Source of the DNA: Candidatus Manganitrophaceae bacterium
GTDB taxonomy: Bacteria > Nitrospirota > Nitrospiria > SBBL01 > JAADHI01
Length of the DNA stretch: 64,000 nucleotides
Assembly: GCA_012960925.1 (NCBI GenBank)
Contig: DUAG01000048.1
Location: forward strand, 26,325-90,324
Direction: 5' to 3'
Positions within the stretch are counted from its first letter, which is position 1. Each line of letters begins with the position of its first letter. The notes beneath the pieces were generated by a model. That model made no database searches and was not told the DNA's origin. It saw only the letters and a list, made by a program, of their open reading frames with translations. The translations under genes were made by a program, and so were the position numbers. Below, piece by piece: positions 27,727 to 36,265 of the stretch.

Positions 27727-28260
27727 GTGGAAGAGCTCAAAGAAATCATCACTGGATTGAAGCAGCGGGTTCAGGTCTATAAGAAGAAGCTTCAGGAGTT
27801 ACAAAAGAAGCGGGATAAGGTTGAGGATGAGATTAAAACCGTTAAAAGATATCTCGAACTTGCGGAGACGCTCTATCGAGTTGAGGTAGAGAAGGAAAAA
27901 GAAGGGATGCCGCTCAACCAGCTCAATCCTGAAACAGAAAATAACCGCGCCTCCAAGGCATCATCCCTTTTGTTGGACCGATCCAACCTTATCCTCCTTG
28001 AAAAGACGAAATATGTCGGTCTCTCTGTTCCCCAAGCGACGTTCTTATTACTAAAAGAGGTCGGAAAGGCCTTGCATGCCAAGGAGATTTATAAGCGCAT
28101 CATTGATGGCGGGATTCGAATGAGGGGAAAAACGCCGATTACTTCTATAGCGATCTCACTGTCTCGTGACAAGCGTTTTATAAGGAGCGCGCCAAATACC
28201 TTTAAACTGACCGGAGAAACAGGGCGGAACGCTCTGGAAAATGACCCTCCGAATGCATAA
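27727..28260 (+). CDS. Coiled-coil protein with C-terminal HARE-HTH winged-helix domain
   Basis: A 177-aa protein. Residues 1 to about 62 are a charged heptad coiled coil (LKQRVQVYKKKLQELQKKRD). A linker follows, then residues about 103-167 form a HARE-HTH-like winged helix (VPQATFLLLKEVGKALHAKE, then ITSIAISLSRDKRFIRS). The same domain occurs in bacterial RNA polymerase delta, some restriction proteins and eukaryotic chromatin factors, where it is thought to contact DNA. GTG 27727 lies 6 nt after AGAGGT and downstream of the promoter, so I prefer it to ATG 27706. It is followed 30 nt later by a histone-H1-like gene. Confidence 0.75.
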   Translation: MEELKEIITGLKQRVQVYKKKLQELQKKRDKVEDEIKTVKRYLELAETLYRVEVEKEKEGMPLNQLNPETENNRASKASSLLLDRSNLILLEKTKYVGLSVPQATFLLLKEVGKALHAKEIYKRIIDGGIRMRGKTPITSIAISLSRDKRFIRSAPNTFKLTGETGRNALENDPPNA

Positions 28261-28290
28261 AAAGAGGGTTTTGAAAGGGGGTGAGAAAGC

Positions 28291-28521
28291 TTGGCAATAA
28301 AAAAGAAGCCTGCAACAAAAAAGACAGCAACAAAAGCAAAGTCTAAGGCGAAGCCTAAAGTGAAAGCAGTCACAAAGGTGAAGCCGAAGGCAAAGGTAAC
28401 AAAAGCAAAGCCGAAAGCGAAAGCAAAGCCGAAGGCGAAAGCAAAGCCGAAAGCGAAAGCAAAGCCGAAAGCGAAAGCAAAGCCGAAAGCGAAAGCAAAG
28501 CCGAAAGCGAAAAAGAAATAG
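28291..28521 (+). CDS. Histone H1-like lysine/alanine/proline-rich protein
   Basis: A 76-aa protein made almost entirely of Lys, Ala and Pro. The second half is a tandem KAKPKA repeat encoded by near-identical 18-nt DNA units (about 28405-28515). Such tails bind DNA non-specifically, as in eukaryotic H1 and bacterial AlgP/HctA-type proteins, so a nucleoid role is likely. The start is TTG at 28291 after AAGGGGGTGAG. It is co-oriented with and probably co-transcribed with the HARE-HTH gene; a terminator follows at once. Repeat number may vary by slippage. Confidence 0.75.
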   Translation: MAIKKKPATKKTATKAKSKAKPKVKAVTKVKPKAKVTKAKPKAKAKPKAKAKPKAKAKPKAKAKPKAKAKPKAKKK

Positions 28522-28530
28522 CTTTACATG

Positions 28531-28557
28531 GGGGGGCTTCCAGCCCCCCTTTTATTT
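28531..28557 (+). terminator. Rho-independent terminator after the H1-like gene
   Basis: GGGGGGC (28531-28537) pairs with GCCCCCC (28543-28549) around a 5-nt loop, followed by TTTTATTT. Confidence 0.9.
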
Positions 28558-28697
28558 CGGGTCTCTTGAGTATGTTTGAATGCGTACGGCGAGGGCAGTG
28601 GCTATCTTTCAGGGAGGGCCATCTTTAAATTTCCCGACTTAGGGTTGGATGGTGTCGTTTAGGTATTTTTGCGAGCGGTTTCTCTAGGTGTCCCGGA

Positions 28698-29633
28698 TTA
28701 AATCGTGGGGAGAGGAAGGGACATCCCTTGGTATGCTGGATAGACCGGTCTTTCTTTAACAAGGGAAGGGGCCGTCACAATCCGCCACGCATTTTTGTTC
28801 TCAAGAACTTCTTCGATCAATTCAGCATGAAGGGAATGTCCGGAACAGGTTGCTTCCACCCGGCCAAGGATCGGCATGCCGATCAGCGATAAATCGCCGA
28901 TGAGATCTAGGATCTTATGGCGGACAAACTCGTCAGAAAAACGAAGCCCCTGTTTATTCAGGACCCCGTCATCGCCGATAACGACTGCGTTTTCCAGAGA
29001 GCCCCCTCGGGCAAGGCCTTGCTCCTGTAACGATTGGACGTCTTTTAAAAACCCAAAGGTTCTTGCTGACGCGATTTCTTTTTTAAATGCCAAAGGGCTG
29101 TGCCGGTAATGGTAGGATTGCTTTGAGATCACAGGATGGCTGTACGCAATCTTGTATTCAATTTCAAACGAAGAGCTGGGGTGGATCGTAACCCGCCTCT
29201 CATTATCGGAGACCGTAACCTCCTTCATGATTTCCATGAAGGTGCGCGGTTTGTCCTGACACAGAACACCTGCTTTTGAAAGAAGCGCGATAAATGGCTC
29301 CGAACTTCCATCCATAACAGGGACTTCAGGGCCATCCAGTTCAACAATCAGATTGTGAATCCCCATCGCATAAACCGCTGCCATGAGGTGCTCAATGGTC
29401 TGGACGCTTGCCCCTTCCACGCCAATTGTGGTAGACAGGTAAGTCGAGACGATATGAGAATGATCCGCAGGAATGAGAATGCCCCCTAGATCCCTCCGGA
29501 TAAAAATAACGCCACTTTCTTCCGGTGCAGGGAGAAGCCTCAAATGGATGGTCTTACCAGAATGAAGCCCAATGCCGCTGCACGAAACTTCGTTTCGGAT
29601 CGTATTCTCTTTTGCGTTCGGGTCAAGGAACAT
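28698..29633 (-). CDS. lpxC: UDP-3-O-acyl-N-acetylglucosamine deacetylase LpxC
   Basis: A 311-aa zinc enzyme for the committed step of lipid A synthesis. The metal and catalytic blocks are present: QTIEHLMAA (first zinc His) near residue 75, VPVMDGSSEPF near 103, the HKILDLIGDLSLIG block (His and Asp zinc ligands) near 235-245 and SGHSLHAEL (general acid His) near 262. I use ATG 29633, 5 nt after AGGAAG; GTG 29639 is an alternative. It stands alone, away from the usual fts/mur cluster, and is divergent from pfkA. Confidence 0.95.
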   Translation of the reverse strand: MFLDPNAKENTIRNEVSCSGIGLHSGKTIHLRLLPAPEESGVIFIRRDLGGILIPADHSHIVSTYLSTTIGVEGASVQTIEHLMAAVYAMGIHNLIVELDGPEVPVMDGSSEPFIALLSKAGVLCQDKPRTFMEIMKEVTVSDNERRVTIHPSSSFEIEYKIAYSHPVISKQSYHYRHSPLAFKKEIASARTFGFLKDVQSLQEQGLARGGSLENAVVIGDDGVLNKQGLRFSDEFVRHKILDLIGDLSLIGMPILGRVEATCSGHSLHAELIEEVLENKNAWRIVTAPSLVKERPVYPAYQGMSLPLPTI

Positions 29634-29993
29634 GTTCACTTCCTACCTTCTTAGGATTTCAAATCTCAAATCGGGTTGAACTAACAGCAATAACGGTGCC
29701 AAAATGATTTAAATTGTACAAAAAGGAAATTACTAGTATTTTTAATATGTTATAAGACTGAAGGAATCATGAGGATATATTGAAATGAGATTTGATGTTG
29801 TAAAAAGGTGACATGTGCGGGGCAGCCGTTGCTTTTATACAACAGGTTTCCCTGTTACGAAGGGAAGCGGTCTCGAGGCAAGTGAAGCAATCTATTGAAG
29901 AACTCTGCCCAGGAAGAACAGGGTATTGTGGGTGTCAGACATGCGGAACTGTTTCAGGAGATGATTCCCGCTGATGTTCAGTCAGGAGGAAAA
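29634..29993. other. Divergent intergenic region lpxC/pfkA
   Basis: About 360 bp without a convincing gene. It is AT-rich between 29690 and 29810 and should hold both promoters. The pfkA frame stays open back to a TTG at 29895, but homology starts only at 29994. I could not pick a clear promoter. Confidence 0.5.
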
Positions 29994-31070
29994 ATGAAGA
30001 TCGGGGTACTCACCGGAGGAGGAGACTGCCCGGGATTGAATGCCGTCATCCGAGCGATCGTGAAGACGTCGTCCGTCAAATATGGATGGGGTGTTACGGG
30101 AATTGAAGAGGGATTTGAAGGACTGAATACGCCAGCAAAGATCCGAGCGCTGACGCCATGGACGATTCGAGGCATTCTCCCAATAGGAGGGACGATCCTG
30201 GGAACAACAAGCGGCAGGAAGTCCCGGCAGATAAAAAAACGCGCTGGCAATGGAAGGCCGATCAATTTTTCAAGAGTCGTCAAGAAAAATATGAAAAAGC
30301 ATAAGCTCTCCTGTCTTATCGCGATCGGTGGAGACGGAACGATGACAATCGCAAAATCGCTTCACGATGATGGCATCCCGGTCATCGGCGCCCCAAAAAC
30401 GATCGACAATGATATTCCCGGCACGGATCGGAGCTTCGGATTTCAGACTGCGGTGAATACCGCGACCGATGCCCTCGATAAGCTTCACACCACGGCTGCA
30501 AGTCATCACCGCGTCATCGTTGTGGAAGTGATGGGACGCTATGGGGGCTGGATCGCCCTGGAGGCGGGGATTGCCGGGGGTGCAGACGTTATCCTGGTCC
30601 CGGACCCATTCCAGATCGAACGTGTCTGCAAGGCCATCATCAAGCGATATGAACAGGGTATGCGGTTTTCCATTGTCATTGTCGCGGAGGGGGCCAAGGC
30701 CGCGGGGAAAAAGCGGTCGATTATTCAGGCCTCGGAAGAGGGATCTGTTGAACGTCTCGGGGGGATCGGTACTCAGGTGGGGGAAGAGATCATGCGAATG
30801 ACGGAAATGGATGTTCGGGTGACCGTCCTGGGACATCTCCAGAGAGGAGGGTCCCCCTCTCCGTATGATCGACTCCTGGCAACCCGATTCGGGGCTGAAG
30901 CGGTGAAACTTGTCGAGCAAAAATGCTTCGGGCAGATGGTTTGTCTCAAGGGAAATGTGATCAAGTCGGTTTCTCTTGCGGAGGCCACCCGGAAAGCGAA
31001 GTGTATCCCAATCCACGGTGCACTCGTCAAGACTGCTGAAGGACTCGGAATTTCCTTAGGACGGGAATAA
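29994..31070 (+). CDS. pfkA: 6-phosphofructokinase (PfkA family, group with Lys in the PKTIDND loop)
   Basis: A 358-aa glycolytic kinase phosphorylating fructose 6-phosphate. ATG 29994 follows AGGAGGAAAA and begins the standard MKIGVLTGGGDCPGLNAVIR. Other blocks are IAIGGDGTMTIAKSL near residue 110, APKTIDNDIPGTD near 132 and VVEVMGRYGGWIALEAG near 175. Gly in GGDGT is the residue of ATP users, where PPi enzymes carry Asp, while Lys in PKTIDND is typical of the long PPi/ATP group III. By known family rules this mix predicts ATP use, without E. coli-type allostery being assured. A repeat A copy follows it. Confidence 0.9.
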   Translation: MKIGVLTGGGDCPGLNAVIRAIVKTSSVKYGWGVTGIEEGFEGLNTPAKIRALTPWTIRGILPIGGTILGTTSGRKSRQIKKRAGNGRPINFSRVVKKNMKKHKLSCLIAIGGDGTMTIAKSLHDDGIPVIGAPKTIDNDIPGTDRSFGFQTAVNTATDALDKLHTTAASHHRVIVVEVMGRYGGWIALEAGIAGGADVILVPDPFQIERVCKAIIKRYEQGMRFSIVIVAEGAKAAGKKRSIIQASEEGSVERLGGIGTQVGEEIMRMTEMDVRVTVLGHLQRGGSPSPYDRLLATRFGAEAVKLVEQKCFGQMVCLKGNVIKSVSLAEATRKAKCIPIHGALVKTAEGLGISLGRE

Positions 31071-31099
31071 AGGTCCCGGACGATCACGCATGTTATTCA

Positions 31100-31274
31100 G
31101 GGAACCTCTGAATAAGTCATGCATTTTTTTCAGGGCAAAAATGTCCCGCATCGGCGGTTCAAATCTTGAAAATAGCGGGCTATGGCTTCGCGAGAACCAT
31201 CCTCTGCGATTTTCGCCTTGGATCGAAACATAAGATCTCCTGAAAAACTCACCCAGACTTAATCAGAGCTTCCT
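31100..31274 (+). repeat. Repeat family A, copy 3 (short form)
   Basis: Element of about 175 bp. It starts GGGAACCTCTGAATAAGTC and ends AATCAGAGCTTCCTT. It has the same palindromic interior as copy 1 and lies directly after pfkA. Confidence 0.85.
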
Positions 31275-31292
31275 TAGGACAGCCCCTAAACC

Positions 31293-32516
31293 TCATCCGT
31301 TTCCGCATAATGCTCTTTCTCTCTTTGCTTCCTCAGGGGAAGAAAGCAGTGTGTAGGCTTTCTCTAGCAAGCAGTGTGGTTCAAGTCGTTCCGGGTCTCG
31401 TCCCACGGCCTGTTCAAACTCGATAATAGCCTGCTCGTAAAGATCAATGGAGAGATAAGCCTTCCCCAACCCCAGGTATCCATTGACGGTCTTGGAGTTT
31501 CTTTGGATTATTTTTTGATAGGCGCGAATCGCCTCTTCAGGCTTTCCCTGTTTCAGGTAGGTATTCCCCAATAAGACGCGCAGCGCGGTGTTGTTATTGG
31601 GAGATAAACTGATGGCCCGTTTCATGGCCGAAATGCCTTTGTTAGTTAAATCCATCTTCAGATAAATTTGAGACAGGCCCTGATATGCACGTGAATACTG
31701 CGGTGCAAGTTGAACGGCTTGAAGTAGTTCTTTGAGCGCGGCCTTGAGTTCACCGTTCAGGAAATAGCCTTCTCCAAGGAGAACATGGAGGTCAGCATCC
31801 CGAGGTTTGAGGGCTAAGGCTTTTTTGAATGCGGCAATCATATCGGGCCAAAGTTCAAGTGTCTTATAGGATTGACCCAATATTCGGTAGACTTGGGCAT
31901 ATTCTTCCGGGGACCGCCTTGTCTCGGACTTGACCCTTATGCCGGCCAGGATCGGGGCAATGATTTGTTTCGGATTATTATGGAGTGCCGCGGGAAATTC
32001 AAAGTGAAGTTGAATGATTCTCAACTCAACCGGAAACACGTAGGAATGAAAGATCAGGGCTTGTCCCTTTCGTTCCCCGATCCACACGGTTTCTTCTAAG
32101 ACGCGACCCTCCTGTTCAATTTTTTGAGAGGACACGATCCGCATATGAGAAATTTCTCCGTTCGAGACCTTTCTCATCCGGCGAGGGAGGGTCTGCGTTG
32201 AGGAAATTTTCAGGTAGTCTTCCAGAGACGGCACCCCTCTTTCTTCCGTTGCGATTAAACGGACCAGCGGTATTGTGCCCGGCTGAAAGGTAGAGATGAA
32301 GAGCCTCCGGCCTTCTCTCGACATAAGCCAGCCGGGCGGAAATGACATTGAAAGACCCACCTCTCTGTATGAAAAAGAACGATTCTTTATGTCGATAGAG
32401 GCCGTTGACAGGGAAGCACAACCGTAAGCGAAGAGAATAACCCACAAGGGAAGCATTCTAAAAAAGCGGTGGTCGCTGATCCGCCATTGACGTATTCTTA
32501 TCTTTAGGCTGGTCAT
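31293..32516 (-). CDS. TPR-repeat lipoprotein
   Basis: A 407-aa envelope protein. A basic N-terminus and hydrophobic stretch lead to a lipobox-like FAYGC near residue 33. Residues about 45-200 form a domain with SYREVGLSMSFPPGWLMSREGRR, resembling PsbP-like/DUF1795 folds in style. Residues about 205-400 hold five to six TPR units (AFKKALALKPRDADLHVLLGEGYF; AIRAYQKIIQRNSKTVNGYLGLG). TPRs suggest a scaffold role. No partner is indicated: the neighbours are repeats and small unknown genes. Confidence 0.75.
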   Translation of the reverse strand: MTSLKIRIRQWRISDHRFFRMLPLWVILFAYGCASLSTASIDIKNRSFSYREVGLSMSFPPGWLMSREGRRLFISTFQPGTIPLVRLIATEERGVPSLEDYLKISSTQTLPRRMRKVSNGEISHMRIVSSQKIEQEGRVLEETVWIGERKGQALIFHSYVFPVELRIIQLHFEFPAALHNNPKQIIAPILAGIRVKSETRRSPEEYAQVYRILGQSYKTLELWPDMIAAFKKALALKPRDADLHVLLGEGYFLNGELKAALKELLQAVQLAPQYSRAYQGLSQIYLKMDLTNKGISAMKRAISLSPNNNTALRVLLGNTYLKQGKPEEAIRAYQKIIQRNSKTVNGYLGLGKAYLSIDLYEQAIIEFEQAVGRDPERLEPHCLLEKAYTLLSSPEEAKRERALCGNG

Positions 32517-32576
32517 GGCAAAACAGGGCTTTCTCCAAATCGTGTGCCGTGTGGTGGACTTGATGGATGCTTCAGG

Positions 32577-32822
32577 TCAGGGCAGTTGTTTAATGGCCGC
32601 CTCCAGAAAATCCCACAACACCTGCCGAGTCGTGGCGTGGGGGTGTGGATATTTCGTCCCGGTTAATTCTTCATAAAGTGCTTTTCCTTTCTCTTTTTTC
32701 GCATTGAAATCTTCGAGTTTGGGAGAAGGGGAAAATGCGCTTAAGTCAGGATAACCATTGGCGTCTTTCTTGACAAGATAAGTCTCTTCTTGTTTTGTTT
32801 GTATCCACAATCCAACCTGCAT
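32577..32822 (-). CDS. Small hypothetical protein
   Basis: An 81-aa soluble protein with no signal peptide or membrane helix. It contains KKDANGYPDLSAFSP and ends in TTRQVLWDFLEAAIKQLP. I do not recognise the family. It lies 16 nt downstream of the small membrane protein gene on the same strand, so the two may be co-transcribed. Coding status rests on residue composition and tight spacing. Confidence 0.5.
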   Translation of the reverse strand: MQVGLWIQTKQEETYLVKKDANGYPDLSAFSPSPKLEDFNAKKEKGKALYEELTGTKYPHPHATTRQVLWDFLEAAIKQLP

Positions 32823-32838
32823 CAGCTTCTCCTGTACT

Positions 32839-33027
32839 TTAGTCAGAACCGGGCCCTCTATTTTTTCCTTGATCAGTAGAGCCTAAGGCGTAAGAGATGA
32901 GAATAAGCGAACCGAGAAATATCAGAAAAGCGAGGGGGAGAAGATAAATGGTAAAGCTGATCACAATTGAAAGGAAAATGCCAAGGAAGCCGAGGATAAC
33001 AAGCAAACAACCTCTGATCCCTTTCAT
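32839..33027 (-). CDS. Small membrane protein
   Basis: A 62-aa protein with two hydrophobic helices (about 7-25 and 28-50) and a short polar tail (GSTDQGKNRGPGSD). The start MKGIRGCLLVILGFLG looks like a real membrane N-terminus. The family is not recognised. It is upstream of, and close to, the 81-aa gene. Confidence 0.5.
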   Translation of the reverse strand: MKGIRGCLLVILGFLGIFLSIVISFTIYLLPLAFLIFLGSLILISYALGSTDQGKNRGPGSD

Positions 33028-33103
33028 GGTTTATGCCACCGGGATGAAAGTATGGTGGGGAAAACAGGCTGACTGAGGCCGGAAGAAAGGGAAAATCAAA
33101 AGA

Positions 33104-33511
33104 TTATCGTCTGATTTTCTCTTCTTGTTCCTGAATGGTTTTACATTCAATGCAGAGCGTGGTCACGGGGCGAGCCTTCAGTCTTTTCGACATGATTTTT
33201 CCGTCGCATGACTCACAAGTACCAAAACTTCCATCAGAAATACGTTCGATCGCGTCGTCTATCTTTTTGAGAAGCTTTTGTTCCCGCTCTCGCAATCTCA
33301 GGGTGAAATTTTTATCCGTTTCAGCTGTGGCCTGATCCCCTAGATCAGGGAGGGACTCATTCCCAGGATTAAGGTCGCCTCCAAGCAGGATTCCGGCTTC
33401 GGCCAACAAGGCCTCCTTCTGCTTTTCAAGCGCCTGTCGAATCGTCCCAAAAGGCCCTTCCGGGCGTTCTTTCTTTTCCCCTTTTATCTGCTTCTTTGCC
33501 GCCTTCACCAT
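33104..33511 (-). CDS. DksA/TraR-family zinc-finger protein
   Basis: A 135-aa protein. An N-terminal helix and a coiled-coil segment (DLGDQATAETDKNFTLRLREREQKLLKKIDDAIERI) are followed by a four-cysteine zinc finger, CESC (near residue 98) and CIEC (near 119). DksA-type proteins enter the RNA polymerase secondary channel and modulate transcription with ppGpp. Here the coiled-coil tip aspartates of true DksA are not clearly kept, so the exact role is open. The frame extends 11 codons upstream; ATG 33511 after GGTGG fits better. Confidence 0.82.
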   Translation of the reverse strand: MVKAAKKQIKGEKKERPEGPFGTIRQALEKQKEALLAEAGILLGGDLNPGNESLPDLGDQATAETDKNFTLRLREREQKLLKKIDDAIERISDGSFGTCESCDGKIMSKRLKARPVTTLCIECKTIQEQEEKIRR

Positions 33512-33710
33512 ATTGCCACCATAATATTTTGTCGATATCCTCAAGAGTTTGGTTGATAAAGATACCAGAAGTATTATAATGAGTCAAATAAAAAATCGTC
33601 AAAAATCGAAAGACAGCATGAAATCTTGACCTTATGGCGGGTTCCCTGTTATATACCTTGAAATTATAACGATAAGCCTTGTTGTCCAAAGCGTTGCAGG
33701 AGATGATCGC

Positions 33711-34688
33711 ATGGGAAAAGAGTTGTCCGTTCCATCACTATTCCAGCTGGGCTACTACTGGAACGCCAAGATTTTCCTTACCTCCGTGCGTCTAGATCTC
33801 TATACAGCAATATCAGAGGGGGCGAAGACGGCAGAAGAGATTGCCGCAGCAGTCAGAGCTGACCCTTCGTTTCTTAGAAGGATGCTGGACGCCCTGGTCG
33901 AGATCGGTTTGCTGAAACGCGAGGGTCCGGACTATCTCAATACTCCCCCGGTCGCGGAGTTCCTTGTCAGGACTAGTCCCTTCTACATGGGAGAGTTGAT
34001 GCTCCTGCAGGATGAGGAGTGGAACCACTGGGGAAAGCTTGAGGAGATTATCCGCTCAGGCCAACCGGCGGTCAAAGGGAACATCTTCATGAACCGGCCT
34101 GAGGTCGGAGAAAATGTCCTGAAGGTGCTTCATCGCATGGCCAAGAGGGTGGCCCCGACCTTGGCGGAGCGAATTGACCTCTCGTCCTATAAGAGTTTTA
34201 TTGATGTTGGAGGAGGGGCTGGCACCTTTTCAGTCGCATTTTGCCAGCGCTACCCTCATCTACACGCCGTCCTTTTTGACCTCGCACAGACGCTCCAGGT
34301 AACCCGGAAGACCCTCGAATCGGAAAAAATGACGAATCAAATCCAGCTCGTTGGGGGGAACTTCAACCAAGATGCGCTTCCCGGGACCTATGATGTTGTC
34401 TTCTTGTCTGATATCCTTCACTATCAAACCTTCGATGAAAATGCAGCCCTTTTCCGGAAACTTTACCAGGCCACAAATCCGGGCGGGATGATTATTGTCA
34501 AAGACATGTTCATTAATGACGATGTCAATAATCCTGGCTGGAATGCAATTTTCTCCATGCATATGCTGGTTTATTCAGAAAAAGGACAATGTTACAAAGG
34601 GGAGGAAATTCGATCCTGGCTGGAAAAGGCCGGTTTTAAGAATATAAACGAAATAGAACGAAATACCGTTTTAACGGCGTCGAGATAA
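33711..34688 (+). CDS. SAM-dependent O-methyltransferase (PF00891 type)
   Basis: A 325-aa protein. Residues 1 to about 95 form the winged-helix dimerisation domain (LDLYTAISEGAKTAEEIAAAV, FLRRMLDALVEIGLL). The catalytic domain has the SAM motif FIDVGGGAGTFSVAF near residue 165, VVFLSDILHYQTFDE near 230 and the late VYSEKGQCYKGEEIRSWLEKAGF. The class includes CrtF, BchU and acetylserotonin methyltransferases. No carotenoid or bacteriochlorophyll genes are near, so the substrate is unknown. AGGAGATG precedes the ATG. The DUF420 gene follows 67 nt later with its own ribosome binding site. Confidence 0.85.
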   Translation: MGKELSVPSLFQLGYYWNAKIFLTSVRLDLYTAISEGAKTAEEIAAAVRADPSFLRRMLDALVEIGLLKREGPDYLNTPPVAEFLVRTSPFYMGELMLLQDEEWNHWGKLEEIIRSGQPAVKGNIFMNRPEVGENVLKVLHRMAKRVAPTLAERIDLSSYKSFIDVGGGAGTFSVAFCQRYPHLHAVLFDLAQTLQVTRKTLESEKMTNQIQLVGGNFNQDALPGTYDVVFLSDILHYQTFDENAALFRKLYQATNPGGMIIVKDMFINDDVNNPGWNAIFSMHMLVYSEKGQCYKGEEIRSWLEKAGFKNINEIERNTVLTASR

Positions 34689-34755
34689 TGCTTGGTGAAG
34701 GGACACCCTTAAGATCCGCAATGAGATCTTGAGACGTTAAAGAAGGAGAACATCC

Positions 34756-35463
34756 ATGAAGAAATTTTTAACCGCTCCCGGCTTTCTATCCCCTTACGGG
34801 ACATTCGGAGCAGATTTTTCGTCAATCATGGCCTGGGGGTTTACGCTCCTGTTCGTTTACGGCTGGTACCTCGGAAGAAAACACCAGGGGCAGCGCCATC
34901 ATCTCGTGACCCTCTGGGGCATGGTGGCCATGCTTGCATATTTTACAACCTACTACCTCGCACGTGGCCTGGGGGCGCTCTCAATTGAAGGGAGGGAGGG
35001 GTTTGGAGGGCCGGACTGGATTTACGACTATATTTTTTCCCCGATATTGACAATACACATTCTGGTCATCTCCCTGGGACTGGTTCTGGCGATTTATATG
35101 ATCGTTCTCGGGTTTCGTTCCTCCGCGATGAAGAAGAGCATTCGTTACCTGAAAAGTGAGCCCCTGGTGATGGAGAAAAAGTCGTTCAACACTGTGCTGA
35201 TCGGTTCGGGTGTCACCTTTGGTCTGCTCGCGGTGATCCGGTCCGGCCCACTGGCCCGCTACATTGTTTATCTCGCCGGGTTTCTCCTTGTCGTCATGGT
35301 CCTCTTTGCTGAAAGGTGGTTTGAGCGGGCCATTCCCGATGGGGCGAAACGCCATCGCAAACTTGGGACCTTCACCATGGTTCTCTATGTCATCGCCCTT
35401 CTAACCAGTACGGTGACCTACGTGATGCTTTATTATATTTATCCGGTGAAAGATGTTTCGTAG
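34756..35463 (+). CDS. DUF420-family membrane protein (CtaM/YozB-like)
   Basis: A 235-aa membrane protein with six or so helices. Conserved-looking histidines lie at or near membrane edges (RHHLVTLWG, TIHILVIS, KRHRKLGTF). The layout matches DUF420; a member in Gram-positives (CtaM) is needed for haem-copper oxidase maturation. AAGGAG precedes the ATG. No oxidase genes are in the window. The inverted repeat at 35474 lies just after its stop. Confidence 0.7.
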   Translation: MKKFLTAPGFLSPYGTFGADFSSIMAWGFTLLFVYGWYLGRKHQGQRHHLVTLWGMVAMLAYFTTYYLARGLGALSIEGREGFGGPDWIYDYIFSPILTIHILVISLGLVLAIYMIVLGFRSSAMKKSIRYLKSEPLVMEKKSFNTVLIGSGVTFGLLAVIRSGPLARYIVYLAGFLLVVMVLFAERWFERAIPDGAKRHRKLGTFTMVLYVIALLTSTVTYVMLYYIYPVKDVS

Positions 35464-35473
35464 GGTTGATTCA

Positions 35474-35508
35474 TCAAACCGCCGATTCGACTAACATATG
35501 CGGTTTGA
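35474..35508 (+). other. Hairpin after the DUF420 gene
   Basis: TCAAACCGC (35474-35482) pairs perfectly with GCGGTTTGA (35500-35508), loop 17 nt. No T run follows, so it is a weak terminator candidate or a protein-binding palindrome. Confidence 0.4.
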
Positions 35509-35543
35509 CTGGATTCTTCACAATCCTGTGGTGTCGGATAAGC

Positions 35544-35571
35544 TTGACAGGCTCAACTAATTTATGATATC
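35544..35571 (+). promoter_or_regulatory. Possible rplU promoter
   Basis: A TTGACA box at 35544-35549. The best downstream hexamers, TATGAT (35563) and GATATC (35566), give spacers of 13 and 16 nt, so the -10 is uncertain. Confidence 0.4.
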
Positions 35572-35609
35572 AAACCTAGTTCTACATAGAGTTAAGAGGG
35601 GAATTTGAA

Positions 35610-35924
35610 ATGCACGCGGTTATGGAAACAGGCGGGAAGCAGTACAGGGTCGCTCCCGGAGATGTTGTCAATGTTGAAAAGTGCGATGCGAAAGTAGGGG
35701 ATAAGGTTGAGTTTCAGTCGATACTCCTTTTTCAGGATGATCAAGGTTTGATCCTCGATTCGGAAGGACTGAAGAATGCGAAGGTCGTTGGAGAAGTGCT
35801 TCGTCAGGATCGGGAAAAGAAAGTTCTGGTCTTTAAAAAGAAAAGACGGAAAAACTATCGAAGGACGCAAGGGCATCGTCAATCGTATACTCGGCTTAAG
35901 ATCCTGGACATTGTCAACAAATAA
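35610..35924 (+). CDS. rplU: 50S ribosomal protein L21
   Basis: A 104-aa protein of the large subunit with AVMETGGKQYRVAPGDVVNVEK at the start and KKRRKNYRRTQGHRQSYTRLKI at the end, the two L21 signatures. An AGAGGGG site precedes the ATG. It leads the rplU-rpmA-obgE gene order found across bacteria. Confidence 0.97.
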   Translation: MHAVMETGGKQYRVAPGDVVNVEKCDAKVGDKVEFQSILLFQDDQGLILDSEGLKNAKVVGEVLRQDREKKVLVFKKKRRKNYRRTQGHRQSYTRLKILDIVNK

Positions 35925-35944
35925 GTAGCAAGTAAGGAGTCTTC

Positions 35945-36202
35945 ATGGCGCATAAAAAAGCAGGTGGTTCTTCAAGGAATGGCCGGGACAGCCGTGCGCA
36001 GCGGCTGGGCGTGAAGCGCTTTGGCGGGGAAAAGGTCTTGGCTGGGAATATCCTTGTCAGACAGCGAGGGACCAAAATTCACCCTGGATTAAACGTCGGG
36101 ATCGGCAAGGACGATACCCTGTTTGCAAAAGCCCACGGTTTCGTTCGCTTCGAACGGATTGGAAGAGATAAAAAACGGGTCAGTATTTGCCCCACCGCGT
36201 AA
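35945..36202 (+). CDS. rpmA: 50S ribosomal protein L27
   Basis: An 85-aa protein with the L27 start [20 protein letters not shown], whose N-terminal tail reaches the peptidyl-transferase centre, and [14 protein letters not shown] in the middle. AAGGAG precedes the ATG. There is no Firmicutes-type cleaved N-terminal extension. It is separated from obgE by a hairpin and a family A repeat. Confidence 0.97.
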   Translation: MAHKKAGGSSRNGRDSRAQRLGVKRFGGEKVLAGNILVRQRGTKIHPGLNVGIGKDDTLFAKAHGFVRFERIGRDKKRVSICPTA

Positions 36203-36265
36203 TACCTTTTTCCCCAACCAAGAATCATGTCGTTTTCTTAATGAACCTATTTGGCCGGATTCTTC

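Noticed and set aside
28400..28518. Direct repeats as a possible CRISPR array
   Set aside because: The units are contiguous with no spacers and lie in frame inside a lysine-rich coding sequence.
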